Shown here piece after piece: positions 7,586 through 15,917 of a stretch of DNA of 64,000 nt. The notes beneath the pieces are model-generated. The model worked only from the letters and a program-made list of their open reading frames with translations. It was not told the DNA's origin and made no database searches. The position numbers and the translations under genes were made by a program. The DNA is from an uncultured Lachnospiraceae bacterium. GTDB taxonomy: Bacteria; Bacillota; Clostridia; Lachnospirales; Lachnospiraceae. Location: contig CAJUDZ010000002.1 in the NCBI GenBank assembly GCA_910584965.1, forward strand, positions 1-64,000, read 5' to 3'. Position 1 is the first letter of the stretch; the number at the start of each line of letters is the position of its first letter.

Positions 7586-8941
7586 ATGGGAGATGCGGCA
7601 GCTCTCGATTCTACAAGACTTATCATAGCGGCGTTGATAGGGCTTGCGTTACTGTTACTGTTAATCATTAAGTTCAAAATTCATGCAATGCTTTCGATTC
7701 TGATCGGAGCGGTTACGATCGGTCTGATTGCAGGAATGCCGTTTTCGGATATCGTTACGGCGGTGGATGACGGCATCGGAAATACGTTAAAGGGCATTGC
7801 GCTTCTGGTCGGCCTGGGTTCCATGTTCGGGGCGATTCTGGAGGCATCCGGCGGCGCGCAGACGCTGGCGGTCACGATGGTAAAGCGGTTTGGGGATAAA
7901 AAGGCGGCATGGGCGCTCGGAATCACGGGACTTGTTATTGCGATGCCGGTATTTTTCGATGCCGGGCTGATCATTCTGATTCCGCTGGCTTTTTCACTTG
8001 CCAAGAGAACAAAACGTTCTTCTTTGTTTTATGTAATACCGCTGCTTGCGGGGCTCGCGGTAGGACACGCGTTTATTCCGCCGACGCCCGGCCCGGTGCT
8101 GGTGGCGACCATGCTGAACGTAGATCTCGGATGGGTCATTCTGGTCGGCATCTTCTGCGGTACCTGTGCAATGATCGTGGCGGGACCGGTGTGGGGTTCC
8201 ATCTGCGGCAGAAAATTCGATGTGCCGGTGCCGGATCATGTGGCGAATCAGGAGGATTTTGATGAATCCAAACTTCCCGGATTCGGAACGGTAGTGGGAA
8301 TTATTCTGATACCGCTTGTCCTGATCGTATTGAAATCGCTTGCGGGCGTAATTCCGGCGCTTGCGGGAATCGAACCGGTGTTAAGTTTTCTGGGACAGCC
8401 GTTCATGGCGCTGCTTTTGGCAACGCTTGTGGCAATGTTTCTTTTGGGGACAAGACACGGATATACTTTGCCGGAACTGGAAAAAATTATGACCAAGTCC
8501 CTGGAACCGACGGGGCTGATTCTTCTGGTAACGGCCTGCGGCGGGGTGCTGCGTTATATGCTTCAGTACTCCGGGCTTGGAGATGTAATCGGCAACGCGG
8601 TGGCGTCCGCGAATCTTCCGCTTGTGCTGGTGGCGTTCCTCGTTGCGGCGCTGGTCAGAATCTGCGTTGGTTCCGCGACGGTAGCGATGACGATGGCGGC
8701 GGGCATTATTGCGGCGATGCCGGGTATTTCGGAGCTTTCCCCCATGTATCTTGCCTGTGTGACGGCAGCAGTCGCGGGCGGTTCGACAGTATGTTCTCAC
8801 TTTAACGATTCCGGCTTCTGGCTGGTGAAATCATTGGTGGGGCTGGATGAAAAGACGACGCTGAAAACCTGGACGATCATGGAAACGCTGGTAGGCGGCG
8901 TTGGATTTCTGGTAGCGTTTATCATTTCTTTCTTCGTATAA
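7586..8941 (+). CDS. GntP-family gluconate/aldonate:H+ symporter
   Basis: About 451 residues; the ATG at 7586 has GAAGGAGG upstream. The protein is strongly hydrophobic throughout with about 12 predicted membrane spans. It carries family signatures such as FFDAGLIILIPLAFSLAK, HAFIPPTPGPV, RICVGSATVAMTMAAG and CSHFNDSGFWLVK, typical of the GntP/citrate-sensitive permease group. It probably brings a sugar acid such as gluconate into the cell. It lies between the FCD regulator and an IlvD/Edd dehydratase, which fits an uptake and dehydration module. The true substrate cannot be fixed from sequence, because GntP homologues also carry glycerate, fructuronate or idonate. Confidence 0.92.
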   Translation: MGDAAALDSTRLIIAALIGLALLLLLIIKFKIHAMLSILIGAVTIGLIAGMPFSDIVTAVDDGIGNTLKGIALLVGLGSMFGAILEASGGAQTLAVTMVKRFGDKKAAWALGITGLVIAMPVFFDAGLIILIPLAFSLAKRTKRSSLFYVIPLLAGLAVGHAFIPPTPGPVLVATMLNVDLGWVILVGIFCGTCAMIVAGPVWGSICGRKFDVPVPDHVANQEDFDESKLPGFGTVVGIILIPLVLIVLKSLAGVIPALAGIEPVLSFLGQPFMALLLATLVAMFLLGTRHGYTLPELEKIMTKSLEPTGLILLVTACGGVLRYMLQYSGLGDVIGNAVASANLPLVLVAFLVAALVRICVGSATVAMTMAAGIIAAMPGISELSPMYLACVTAAVAGGSTVCSHFNDSGFWLVKSLVGLDEKTTLKTWTIMETLVGGVGFLVAFIISFFV

Positions 8942-9010
8942 TTTTTCTATGTATCATATGCAGGAATCTTGATTGACGGAATATAAAATTTGTGACAGGA
9001 GGAGTATTCA

Positions 9011-10762
9011 ATGGAATTGATCAGTCAGAAAATGAGAGAACTGGCGCCGGAGCTGGATCCTCTCCGCATCGGAACCGGATGGAAGCCGGAAGATTTATCC
9101 AAACCGCAGATTATGATTGAAAGCACTTTTGGGGACAGCCATCCGGGCAGCGGACATCTGGATGTCCTTGTGGAAGAAGTCAGAAAAGGCGTGGAAGCGG
9201 CAGGCGGGTATGGCGCACGGTATTTTGCGACGGATATCTGCGACGGGGAGAGCCAGGGAACGGACGGCATTAATTTCAGCCTGGCCAGCAGGGAAATGAT
9301 CGCAAATATGATCGAGATTCACGGAAACGCAACGCCTTTTGACGGCGGCGTTTTTCTGGCAAGCTGTGATAAAGGAATGCCGGCCAATCTGATGGGGCTC
9401 GCGAGAGTCAACGTGCCTTCCGTTGTTGTGCCCGGCGGTACGATGAATGCGGGGCCGGAAATGCTGACGTTAGAGCAGCTTGGCATGTATAGCGCAAAAT
9501 ACCAGCGCGGCGAGATCGATGAAGAGAAGTTAAACTGGGCAAAATGCAATGCCTGTCCGAGCTGCGGCGCCTGTTCGTTTATCGGAACGGCGTCAACCAT
9601 GCAGATTATGGCGGAGGCGCTCGGACTGGCGCTTCCGGGAAGCGCACTGATGCCGGCGACAAGCCCTGATCTGCGCACGTTTGCTTATCAGGCGGGGCAG
9701 CAGGCCGTGAAGCTCGCGACGACGCCGGACATGCGTCCGAGCGATATCGTTACCCTGGAAAGTTTTGAAAATGCGATTCTTGTCCATGCGGCGGTTTCCG
9801 GCAGTACCAACTGTCTTTTGCATATACCCGCCATCGCTCATGAGTTCGGCATTGAGATCACCGGAGATACTTTTGACAGACTGCACCGGGGAGCGCGTTA
9901 TCTTCTGGATGTCCGCCCGGCCGGCAGATGGCCTGCGGAAGTCTTCTATTATGCGGGCGGCGTTCCGGCCATCATGGAGGAGATCAAAGAACATCTCCAC
10001 CTGGACGTGATGACCGTTACGGGAAAGACGCTCGGTGAAAATCTGAAGGAATTGAAAGAAAATGGTTATTATGAGCGCTGCGAAAAATGGTTACAGGATT
10101 TTAACAGCCGCTATAACGTGAATCTGACAAGGGAAGATATCATCAGACCTTATGATAAAGCGCTTGGAACGGACGGCAGTATTGCGGTGCTGAAAGGAAA
10201 TCTGGCGCCGGAAGGTGCGATCATCAAACATACCGCCTGTCCCAAAGAAATGTATCAGGCCGTATTGCGGGCAAGGCCTTTTGACAGCGAAGAAGAATGC
10301 CTTGATGCCGTTCTGAAACACCGGGTAGAAAAAGGGGATGCGGTATTCATCCGTTATGAAGGCCCGAAGGCGTCCGGCATGCCGGAAATGTTTTATACTT
10401 CGGAGGCAATCAGCAGCGATAAGGAACTCGGCAGAAGCATTGCCCTGATTACGGACGGCCGCTTTTCCGGCGCATCCACCGGCCCGGTCATCGGCCATTG
10501 CAGCCCGGAAGCCGTTGACGGCGGCCCGATCGCGTTAGTAGAAGAAGGCGATCTGATCGAGATCGACGTGATGGGAAGAAAACTGAACATTGTCGGAATT
10601 GCCGGAGTGAGAAAGACGCCGGAGGAGATCGACGCGGTGCTTCTGGAACGGAAAAAGAACTGGAAGCCCAGAACGCCCAAATATCAAAAAGGCGTGCTCC
10701 GCCTTTTCAGCGAACTTGCGGCAAGCCCGATGAAAGGCGCCTATCTGGAATATGATAAATAA
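9011..10762 (+). CDS. IlvD/Edd-family dehydratase, probably for a sugar acid
   Basis: 583 residues. Iron-sulfur cysteines are visible: DICDGESQGTDGI (Cys77), ASCDKGMPANLMG (Cys119, next to the conserved Lys) and the cysteine cluster CNACPSCGACSF (179-188). DGRFSGAS and GHCSPEA occur near the C-terminus. The family includes dihydroxyacid dehydratase, phosphogluconate dehydratase and aldonate dehydratases. Placement after GntP and a GntR/FCD regulator, away from other branched-chain biosynthesis genes, favours a sugar-acid dehydratase giving a 2-keto-3-deoxy acid (inference). AGGAGGAG lies before the ATG. A kinase or aldolase for the product is not in the window. Confidence 0.8.
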   Translation: MELISQKMRELAPELDPLRIGTGWKPEDLSKPQIMIESTFGDSHPGSGHLDVLVEEVRKGVEAAGGYGARYFATDICDGESQGTDGINFSLASREMIANMIEIHGNATPFDGGVFLASCDKGMPANLMGLARVNVPSVVVPGGTMNAGPEMLTLEQLGMYSAKYQRGEIDEEKLNWAKCNACPSCGACSFIGTASTMQIMAEALGLALPGSALMPATSPDLRTFAYQAGQQAVKLATTPDMRPSDIVTLESFENAILVHAAVSGSTNCLLHIPAIAHEFGIEITGDTFDRLHRGARYLLDVRPAGRWPAEVFYYAGGVPAIMEEIKEHLHLDVMTVTGKTLGENLKELKENGYYERCEKWLQDFNSRYNVNLTREDIIRPYDKALGTDGSIAVLKGNLAPEGAIIKHTACPKEMYQAVLRARPFDSEEECLDAVLKHRVEKGDAVFIRYEGPKASGMPEMFYTSEAISSDKELGRSIALITDGRFSGASTGPVIGHCSPEAVDGGPIALVEEGDLIEIDVMGRKLNIVGIAGVRKTPEEIDAVLLERKKNWKPRTPKYQKGVLRLFSELAASPMKGAYLEYDK

Positions 10763-10820
10763 AAAAGAAACGCGGAGCAGTCATAAATAGCTGATTCTGA
10801 CATACAGGATATATGGAAGA

Positions 10821-10857
10821 GCCACACAGTTACATTAAGTAATTGTGTGGCTTTTTG
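10821..10857 (+). terminator. Intrinsic terminator of permease-dehydratase operon
   Basis: A 13-bp stem with one G-T pair (GCCACACAGTTAC / GTAATTGTGTGGC), ATTAA loop, then T5. Confidence 0.92.
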
Positions 10858-10958
10858 TAAGAAATTCTTTCATTTTTCATTCGCATGGTCTTTTGTTTTT
10901 CCGTTTATTCTAAAAACATCTTCCCACAGTCATATGGTATCAAGAGAGGTGTGTACAA

Positions 10959-11468
10959 ATGAATATTACTATGCTTACCCTTTATTTCACAAAATACGGC
11001 GCTGCCGCCATCTTTGTCATCGTATTGCTAGAGTATATGAACATGCCCGGTTTTCCGGCGGGAATCATCATGCCGCTTTCCGGGGTGTGGGCCGCCAGAG
11101 GGAACATCCATTTTCTGACTGTCATGCTGATTACGCTGACGGCGGGCGTTCTCGGAAGCTGGATTCTGTATGCGCTTGGGAGAACGGGCGGGAATCTGCT
11201 TCTGGAAAAATATCTGAAAAAGTTTCCGAAACAGCGGGAGCCCATCGAGCGGAACTTTGATCTGATACGGCAGAAAGGGTGCCTCGGTATTTTCATAAGC
11301 AAACTGATTCCCATGGTCAGGACGATCGTATCCATTCCGGCCGGCGTGCTGAAAATCAATTTTATAAAATATACGATCAGTTCGGCGCTTGGCGTGTTCG
11401 TGTGGAATCTGGTTTTTGTAGGGGCCGGATATTTTCTGGGGGATGCGGTGCTCACATATCTGATCTGA
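10959..11468 (+). CDS. DedA-family (SNARE-associated/VTT) membrane protein
   Basis: 169 residues with about four or five hydrophobic segments. Typical DedA features are visible: EYMNMPGFPAGIIMPLSG near residue 26, an internal helix-turn with GRTGG, then FDLIRQKGCLGIFISKLIPMVRT with the conserved FxxRxxP-like motif, and a final GYFLGD helix. DedA proteins are thought to move lipids such as undecaprenyl phosphate or phosphatidylethanolamine across the membrane. It is shorter than the ~200-residue norm. A glycosyltransferase follows 108 bp later, so the two may contribute to envelope lipid metabolism together. Confidence 0.85.
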   Translation: MNITMLTLYFTKYGAAAIFVIVLLEYMNMPGFPAGIIMPLSGVWAARGNIHFLTVMLITLTAGVLGSWILYALGRTGGNLLLEKYLKKFPKQREPIERNFDLIRQKGCLGIFISKLIPMVRTIVSIPAGVLKINFIKYTISSALGVFVWNLVFVGAGYFLGDAVLTYLI

Positions 11469-11576
11469 CGAAGCGGACCAGGGAAAAATACCCGGTGTAT
11501 TTTACGGAGGCGGCGCCGGGGGCATATTGCAATGTACTGACAGGATAAATGAAAAATGAAAAGGAGTGATGATTGT

Positions 11577-12779
11577 ATGAAAATTGCGATGATGACCAAT
11601 AACTACAAGCCATACATTGCAGGAGTTCCGATTTCGGTGGAACGGCTGAGCGAGGGGCTTCGGGTAAACGGACATGAAGTGATCGTATTTGCGCCGGATT
11701 ATGAGGGACAGGAGGAAGACGAACATATTGTGCGTTATAAGGCGTTTATAAAAGGCGTTCTGGACGGCTTTTCGGTACCGAACAGTCTGGACCCGGACAT
11801 AGAAAAGCGGTTTCGGGAAGGGCAGTTTGATGTGATTCATGTGCACCATCCCATGCTGATCGGGCGGACGGCATTATACTTATCTAAAAAATATCATGTG
11901 CCGCTCTGTTTCACATACCATACCCGGTACGAGCAGTATCTTCATTATATCGGCGCGGAATTTTTACAGAAGGCAGTACCGGATTATGTAAATCGCTATG
12001 CGAACCGGTGCGATCTGGTGTTTGCGCCGACGCCGTCCATGCAGGCCTGGCTTGAAAAAATCGGCATCCGTTCGGGAACCGCCGTGCTTCCGACGGGGCT
12101 GGCGAAGGAAAGCTTTATGGCGGAAGAAGAGGAAGCGGCATATTTGCGGGATGTGCTGCTCGGCGGGCGGAAATATCTTTTTTGCACGGTGGCAAGGCTG
12201 GCCAGAGAAAAGAATCTCGATTTTTTGTTTCGCGTGCTGGCGGAAAGGAAGAGAAAGCACGGGGCCGATTTCCGGCTGGCGCTCGTGGGAGACGGGCCTT
12301 GTAAGGAACAGCTTTGCAGGCTGGCGGAGGAATTGGGGATTCGGGAGGATATCGCCTTTGTCGGGACAGTTCCCAATGAGAAAGTGAAAAATTACTGTAA
12401 AGCGGCGGATTTGTTTCTTTTTTCATCCCTTTCGGAGACACAGGGCATCGTGCTTCTGGAGGCGATGGCGGCTGCTGCGCCCGTTCTTGCGGTGAAGGCG
12501 CCGGGCGTTTGGGATGTGGTGGTCGACGGGAAAAACGGGTATATGACACAGATGTCGGAAATGGAATTTGAAAACAGGCTGGAATCGCTTCTGCGGCAGG
12601 ACAGAACCTGGCTGGAACAGGGAGCGGTGGAGACTGCCAAAAAATATGAGATGCGGGAAATTGCGAAATGGGCGGCTGTCTATTATAATATTGCTATCCG
12701 GAATCGTGACCGGAACAGCAACTGTGAAAGAGAGGGAAAGCGGCTTGGAAGCATTTCATATTTTAATTGTAGAGGATGA
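11577..12779 (+). CDS. GT4-family glycosyltransferase, glycolipid type
   Basis: About 400 residues; the ATG at 11577 follows AAGGAGTGAT. The GT-B fold is evident. The N-terminal domain begins KIAMMTNNYKPYIAGVPISV and contains VIHVHHPMLIGRTAL and TYHTRYEQYLHY. The C-terminal nucleotide-sugar domain contains VARLAREKNLDFL, LVGDGPCKEQL and the GT4 E-x7-E motif in ETQGIVLLEAMA. The closest recognisable type is the diacylglycerol glucosyltransferase/monogalactosyl group that makes membrane glycolipids. The 3' end overlaps the response regulator reading frame by about 35 bp, suggesting coupled expression with the two-component system. Confidence 0.85.
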   Translation: MKIAMMTNNYKPYIAGVPISVERLSEGLRVNGHEVIVFAPDYEGQEEDEHIVRYKAFIKGVLDGFSVPNSLDPDIEKRFREGQFDVIHVHHPMLIGRTALYLSKKYHVPLCFTYHTRYEQYLHYIGAEFLQKAVPDYVNRYANRCDLVFAPTPSMQAWLEKIGIRSGTAVLPTGLAKESFMAEEEEAAYLRDVLLGGRKYLFCTVARLAREKNLDFLFRVLAERKRKHGADFRLALVGDGPCKEQLCRLAEELGIREDIAFVGTVPNEKVKNYCKAADLFLFSSLSETQGIVLLEAMAAAAPVLAVKAPGVWDVVVDGKNGYMTQMSEMEFENRLESLLRQDRTWLEQGAVETAKKYEMREIAKWAAVYYNIAIRNRDRNSNCEREGKRLGSISYFNCRG

Positions 12780-13452
12780 TAAGGAAATTCGGGAAGGGAT
12801 TGAGATCTACTTAAAGAATCAGGGATATCAGGTATCCCAGGCGGCGGACGGCGTGGAAGGGCTGGAAAAAATAGAGGCTCAGGAAATCCATCTTGCCATT
12901 GTGGATGTGATGATGCCCCGTATGGACGGCATTACGATGATGATGAAGGTCAGGGAGCGGGGGCTGGATTTTCCGGTTATCATGCTTTCCGCCAAATCGG
13001 AAGAAGTGGATAAAATCATGGGCCTGAACATGGGGGCTGATGATTATGTGACGAAACCGTTTACGACAATGGAGCTTCTGGCAAGGGTAAATTCCCATCT
13101 GCGCCGCTACCGGAAATATCTGGAAGCGGTGGACGGAAGGCAGAGCAGCGATAAAATCTATTGTATAGGCGGTCTGGAACTGAACGAAGAGACGGTAGAA
13201 GTCAGCGTGGACGGCAATCCGGTGAAACTGACGCCGATCGAATTTAAGATTTTACTGTTGTTGATGAAGAGCCCCGGAAGGGTATTCAGCGCGGAAGAAA
13301 TTTACGAGCGCGTCTGGAACGAGCAGGCTATCAACACGGATACGATTATGGTGCATATCAGAAGGATTCGGGAAAAAATTGAGATCAACCCGAAGGAGCC
13401 GAAATATTTGAAGGTGGTGTGGGGTGTTGGATATAAAATCGAAAAATGGTAA
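12745..13452 (+). CDS. OmpR/PhoB-family response regulator
   Basis: About 235 residues from a TTG start at 12745 with AGAGGG 8 nt upstream; GTG at 12724 is an alternative. Receiver residues are intact: VEDDKE, phospho-acceptor Asp54 in DVMMPRMDG, SAKSEE and KPFTTMELLARV. A winged-helix output domain follows (LTPIEFKILLLLMKSPGRVFSAEEIYERVW, then MVHIRRIREKIE). The start lies inside the glycosyltransferase 3' end, and the histidine kinase starts inside its own 3' end, so the three genes are translationally linked. The regulon is unknown. Confidence 0.92.
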   Translation: MEAFHILIVEDDKEIREGIEIYLKNQGYQVSQAADGVEGLEKIEAQEIHLAIVDVMMPRMDGITMMMKVRERGLDFPVIMLSAKSEEVDKIMGLNMGADDYVTKPFTTMELLARVNSHLRRYRKYLEAVDGRQSSDKIYCIGGLELNEETVEVSVDGNPVKLTPIEFKILLLLMKSPGRVFSAEEIYERVWNEQAINTDTIMVHIRRIREKIEINPKEPKYLKVVWGVGYKIEKW

Positions 13453-15832
13453 CAACGGAAAAAGAAATAACGCGTTTTGGACGGGCGCGGTGATTGTGGG
13501 GCTGGCCGCGGCGGCATTCGTTATGCTGTTCCCGGAATTTGGAAGGAAGGCCGCGGTTTATCAGGAAGACTATAAGAAAGAACGCTTTGAAAGCGAAGAC
13601 TTTTTATCCTGTCTGATACAAAGCAATTATATTCTGTATAAAAGCGTGCTCGACAAGAAGGGAAATAAAAATTACACATACGAAGAATTGTATATGGAAG
13701 ACAGTATGGAAGTCATGAAAGAAAAGTATCATCCTGACGACCTGCCGGAAGACGGAGATTATGAGGTATTGGATTACGCGGGGCAGAGCTATGCGGATGA
13801 AAGCCAGTTAAACACCATTCTGTCATTATATGCGGCCCAGATGCAGAACCGGGCGGCGTTCATTCATGACGAGTATACGGATGAAATCGGGACACAGATG
13901 GATTACTATGTGCTGGATAAGGAGAGCGGCACATTTTTGAAAAACACCATGCTGCCCATCGAAAAACTGGCGGAGGCGTCGGAAAAGAATCTGGAATTTA
14001 CCGGCCTTGACGATTATGTGTATTATATTCTGATGGATTATGACGGAGCAGGAAATCTGCAGAATATCAGCGTCCGCGGAAACGATGCGAACCGGCTGCT
14101 GAAAGCGCTGCAGGCTGTTGAAAGCGGCAGAAAGGGAAGGCTTCTGCCGGACAGGGAAGAGGTGGAACGCTATGCGCTCTGGGACTCCGATACGGGCGAG
14201 GTTAAAAAGATGCTCACGATTTCCCAGCGAAAAGCGGCAAATGCGACGTTTATTTACGCCATGACGAAAGAGCAGCAGGAAGTGCTTCTGTCTGGTTACG
14301 GATTTTTCTTAAACGAGGATATAGGATTTTACAGCTATTATCAGTCCGGCGTGACGTCTGCCTATGCACTGTTCTGCGCGGTAATCCTGATCGTGACGGC
14401 GCTGTGTGCCATATGCAGGCCGGCGCTTTTAAATGGAAGCCGGGAACGGAGGGCGCCTTTTGAAGTGTTTTTTTGTGCGGGAATCTTTATATTTGCTTTT
14501 GGAATGGAAATGGTGGCTGCCTTTGTGCGGTATGCGGAGAACGGAGAGTTTCTGCAATGGCTGAACTGGAATCTGCCGGTCAGGCTGACGGAGGGAACGG
14601 AATATGCGATGGTCAAAAATATTACAGGGTTTCTTTTCCTGGCCGTTTTATTCGGCCTCTGGTATTTTTGCTGTCTGGAAATATCGGATATTTTGCGCGG
14701 CTTCGGAAAATATTGCAGAACAAGAATCGGATGCGTGGTAATCGGAAAAAAAGCGGTGCTGTTTTGCAGAAAATGCTATCGAAAGATAAAAGAACAGGTG
14801 CTTGGCATCGATCTTGGCGAGGATATGGGCAGAATGCTGAAAGGGATTCTTTTTATCAATTTCTGCCTGATGGCTGCGGCCTGCCTGTGCTGGGTCTTCG
14901 GAATTTTTATCGTTCTGGTTTATTCCTGTATTTTGTATTGGCTTCTGAAAAAATACATTCGCAGAGTCCAGGAACAGTACGGCAGTATGCTGAAAGCCAC
15001 CAATTCCATCGCGCAGGGACGGCTGAACAATACGTTTGACGAAAATTTCGGCGTGTTTGAGTCTTATAAATGGGAACTGTATGAAATACAGAACGGTTTT
15101 CAGAAAGCGCTGGAAGAAGAAGTCAGGAGCCAGCGCATGAAAACCGAGCTGATTACGAATGTATCCCATGATCTGAAAACACCGCTGACGGCAATCATTA
15201 CCTATATTGATCTGCTGAAAGAAGAAACGATTACGGAAGAACAGCGGAAAGAATATCTGGATACGCTGGAGCGGAAATCCCTTCGCCTGAAAGTGCTTAT
15301 TGAAGATTTGTTTGAGATGAGCAAAGCCAGCAGCGGCAGCGTTACGCTTGATCCGGTGCCGGTGGATATCTGCCATCTGATGCGGCAGGTTTATCTGGAG
15401 TATGAGGATAAAATGAAAGAAGCAGGCCTTCAGGTACGCTTTGAGGTGCCGGAAGAAAAGGTGATTTTAAAGCTCGACAGCCAGAAGACTTACCGGATTT
15501 TTGAAAACCTGTATGTCAATATCATCAAATATGCGCTGCACAATACGAGGGTATTTGTAACGGTGGAACGGCGCGGCGGAATCGACGGAACCTGTTCCGC
15601 CATTCACATTGAGATGAAAAATATTTCCGAACAGGAGATTACCGGCAATCCGCAGGAATTAAGCGAGCGGTTTGTGAGAGGAGACGCCTCCCGCAATTCC
15701 GAAGGCAGCGGGCTGGGGCTTGCCATCGCCAAAAGCCTGACGGAGCTGCAGGGCGGAAAATTCAGAATCAGGGCTGACGGCGATTTGTTTAAAGTTATAC
15801 TGGACTGGATGGAGATCAATGAAATGCAGTGA
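13424..15832 (+). CDS. Membrane sensor histidine kinase
   Basis: About 802 residues from a GTG start overlapping the response regulator by 29 bp, with AAGGTGG upstream. One N-terminal membrane helix (~20-40) is followed by a ~270-residue extracytoplasmic domain. A block of several membrane segments (~310-520) comes next. The HisKA box is NVSHDLKTPLTAI (His582), and a HATPase domain with GSGLGLAIAKSL completes it. The polytopic central region and extracellular domain suggest an envelope sensor. The N-box is unusual (YRIFENLYVNIIKYA, where NLLxNAxKY is usual) but plausible. It pairs with the response regulator at 12745. Confidence 0.9.
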   Translation: MLDIKSKNGNNGKRNNAFWTGAVIVGLAAAAFVMLFPEFGRKAAVYQEDYKKERFESEDFLSCLIQSNYILYKSVLDKKGNKNYTYEELYMEDSMEVMKEKYHPDDLPEDGDYEVLDYAGQSYADESQLNTILSLYAAQMQNRAAFIHDEYTDEIGTQMDYYVLDKESGTFLKNTMLPIEKLAEASEKNLEFTGLDDYVYYILMDYDGAGNLQNISVRGNDANRLLKALQAVESGRKGRLLPDREEVERYALWDSDTGEVKKMLTISQRKAANATFIYAMTKEQQEVLLSGYGFFLNEDIGFYSYYQSGVTSAYALFCAVILIVTALCAICRPALLNGSRERRAPFEVFFCAGIFIFAFGMEMVAAFVRYAENGEFLQWLNWNLPVRLTEGTEYAMVKNITGFLFLAVLFGLWYFCCLEISDILRGFGKYCRTRIGCVVIGKKAVLFCRKCYRKIKEQVLGIDLGEDMGRMLKGILFINFCLMAAACLCWVFGIFIVLVYSCILYWLLKKYIRRVQEQYGSMLKATNSIAQGRLNNTFDENFGVFESYKWELYEIQNGFQKALEEEVRSQRMKTELITNVSHDLKTPLTAIITYIDLLKEETITEEQRKEYLDTLERKSLRLKVLIEDLFEMSKASSGSVTLDPVPVDICHLMRQVYLEYEDKMKEAGLQVRFEVPEEKVILKLDSQKTYRIFENLYVNIIKYALHNTRVFVTVERRGGIDGTCSAIHIEMKNISEQEITGNPQELSERFVRGDASRNSEGSGLGLAIAKSLTELQGGKFRIRADGDLFKVILDWMEINEMQ

Positions 15833-15859
15833 TTGAATCAACATCTTTTTTTGAAAATA

Positions 15860-15887
15860 TTGATTTTTTTTGTGTAATTGGTATAAT
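15860..15887 (+). promoter_or_regulatory. Promoter of hybrid kinase gene
   Basis: TTGATT at 15860 and TATAAT at 15882 are separated by 16 bp, in the AT-rich gap between the two kinase genes. Confidence 0.6.
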
Positions 15888-15917
15888 AATATAAGCTCTT
15901 TTGGAGGGGCTTTTATT

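Noticed and set aside
9011..10762. ilvD of branched-chain amino-acid synthesis
   Set aside because: The family includes it, but the neighbours are a GntP permease and an FCD regulator and no other ilv/leu gene is present. I left the symbol empty.
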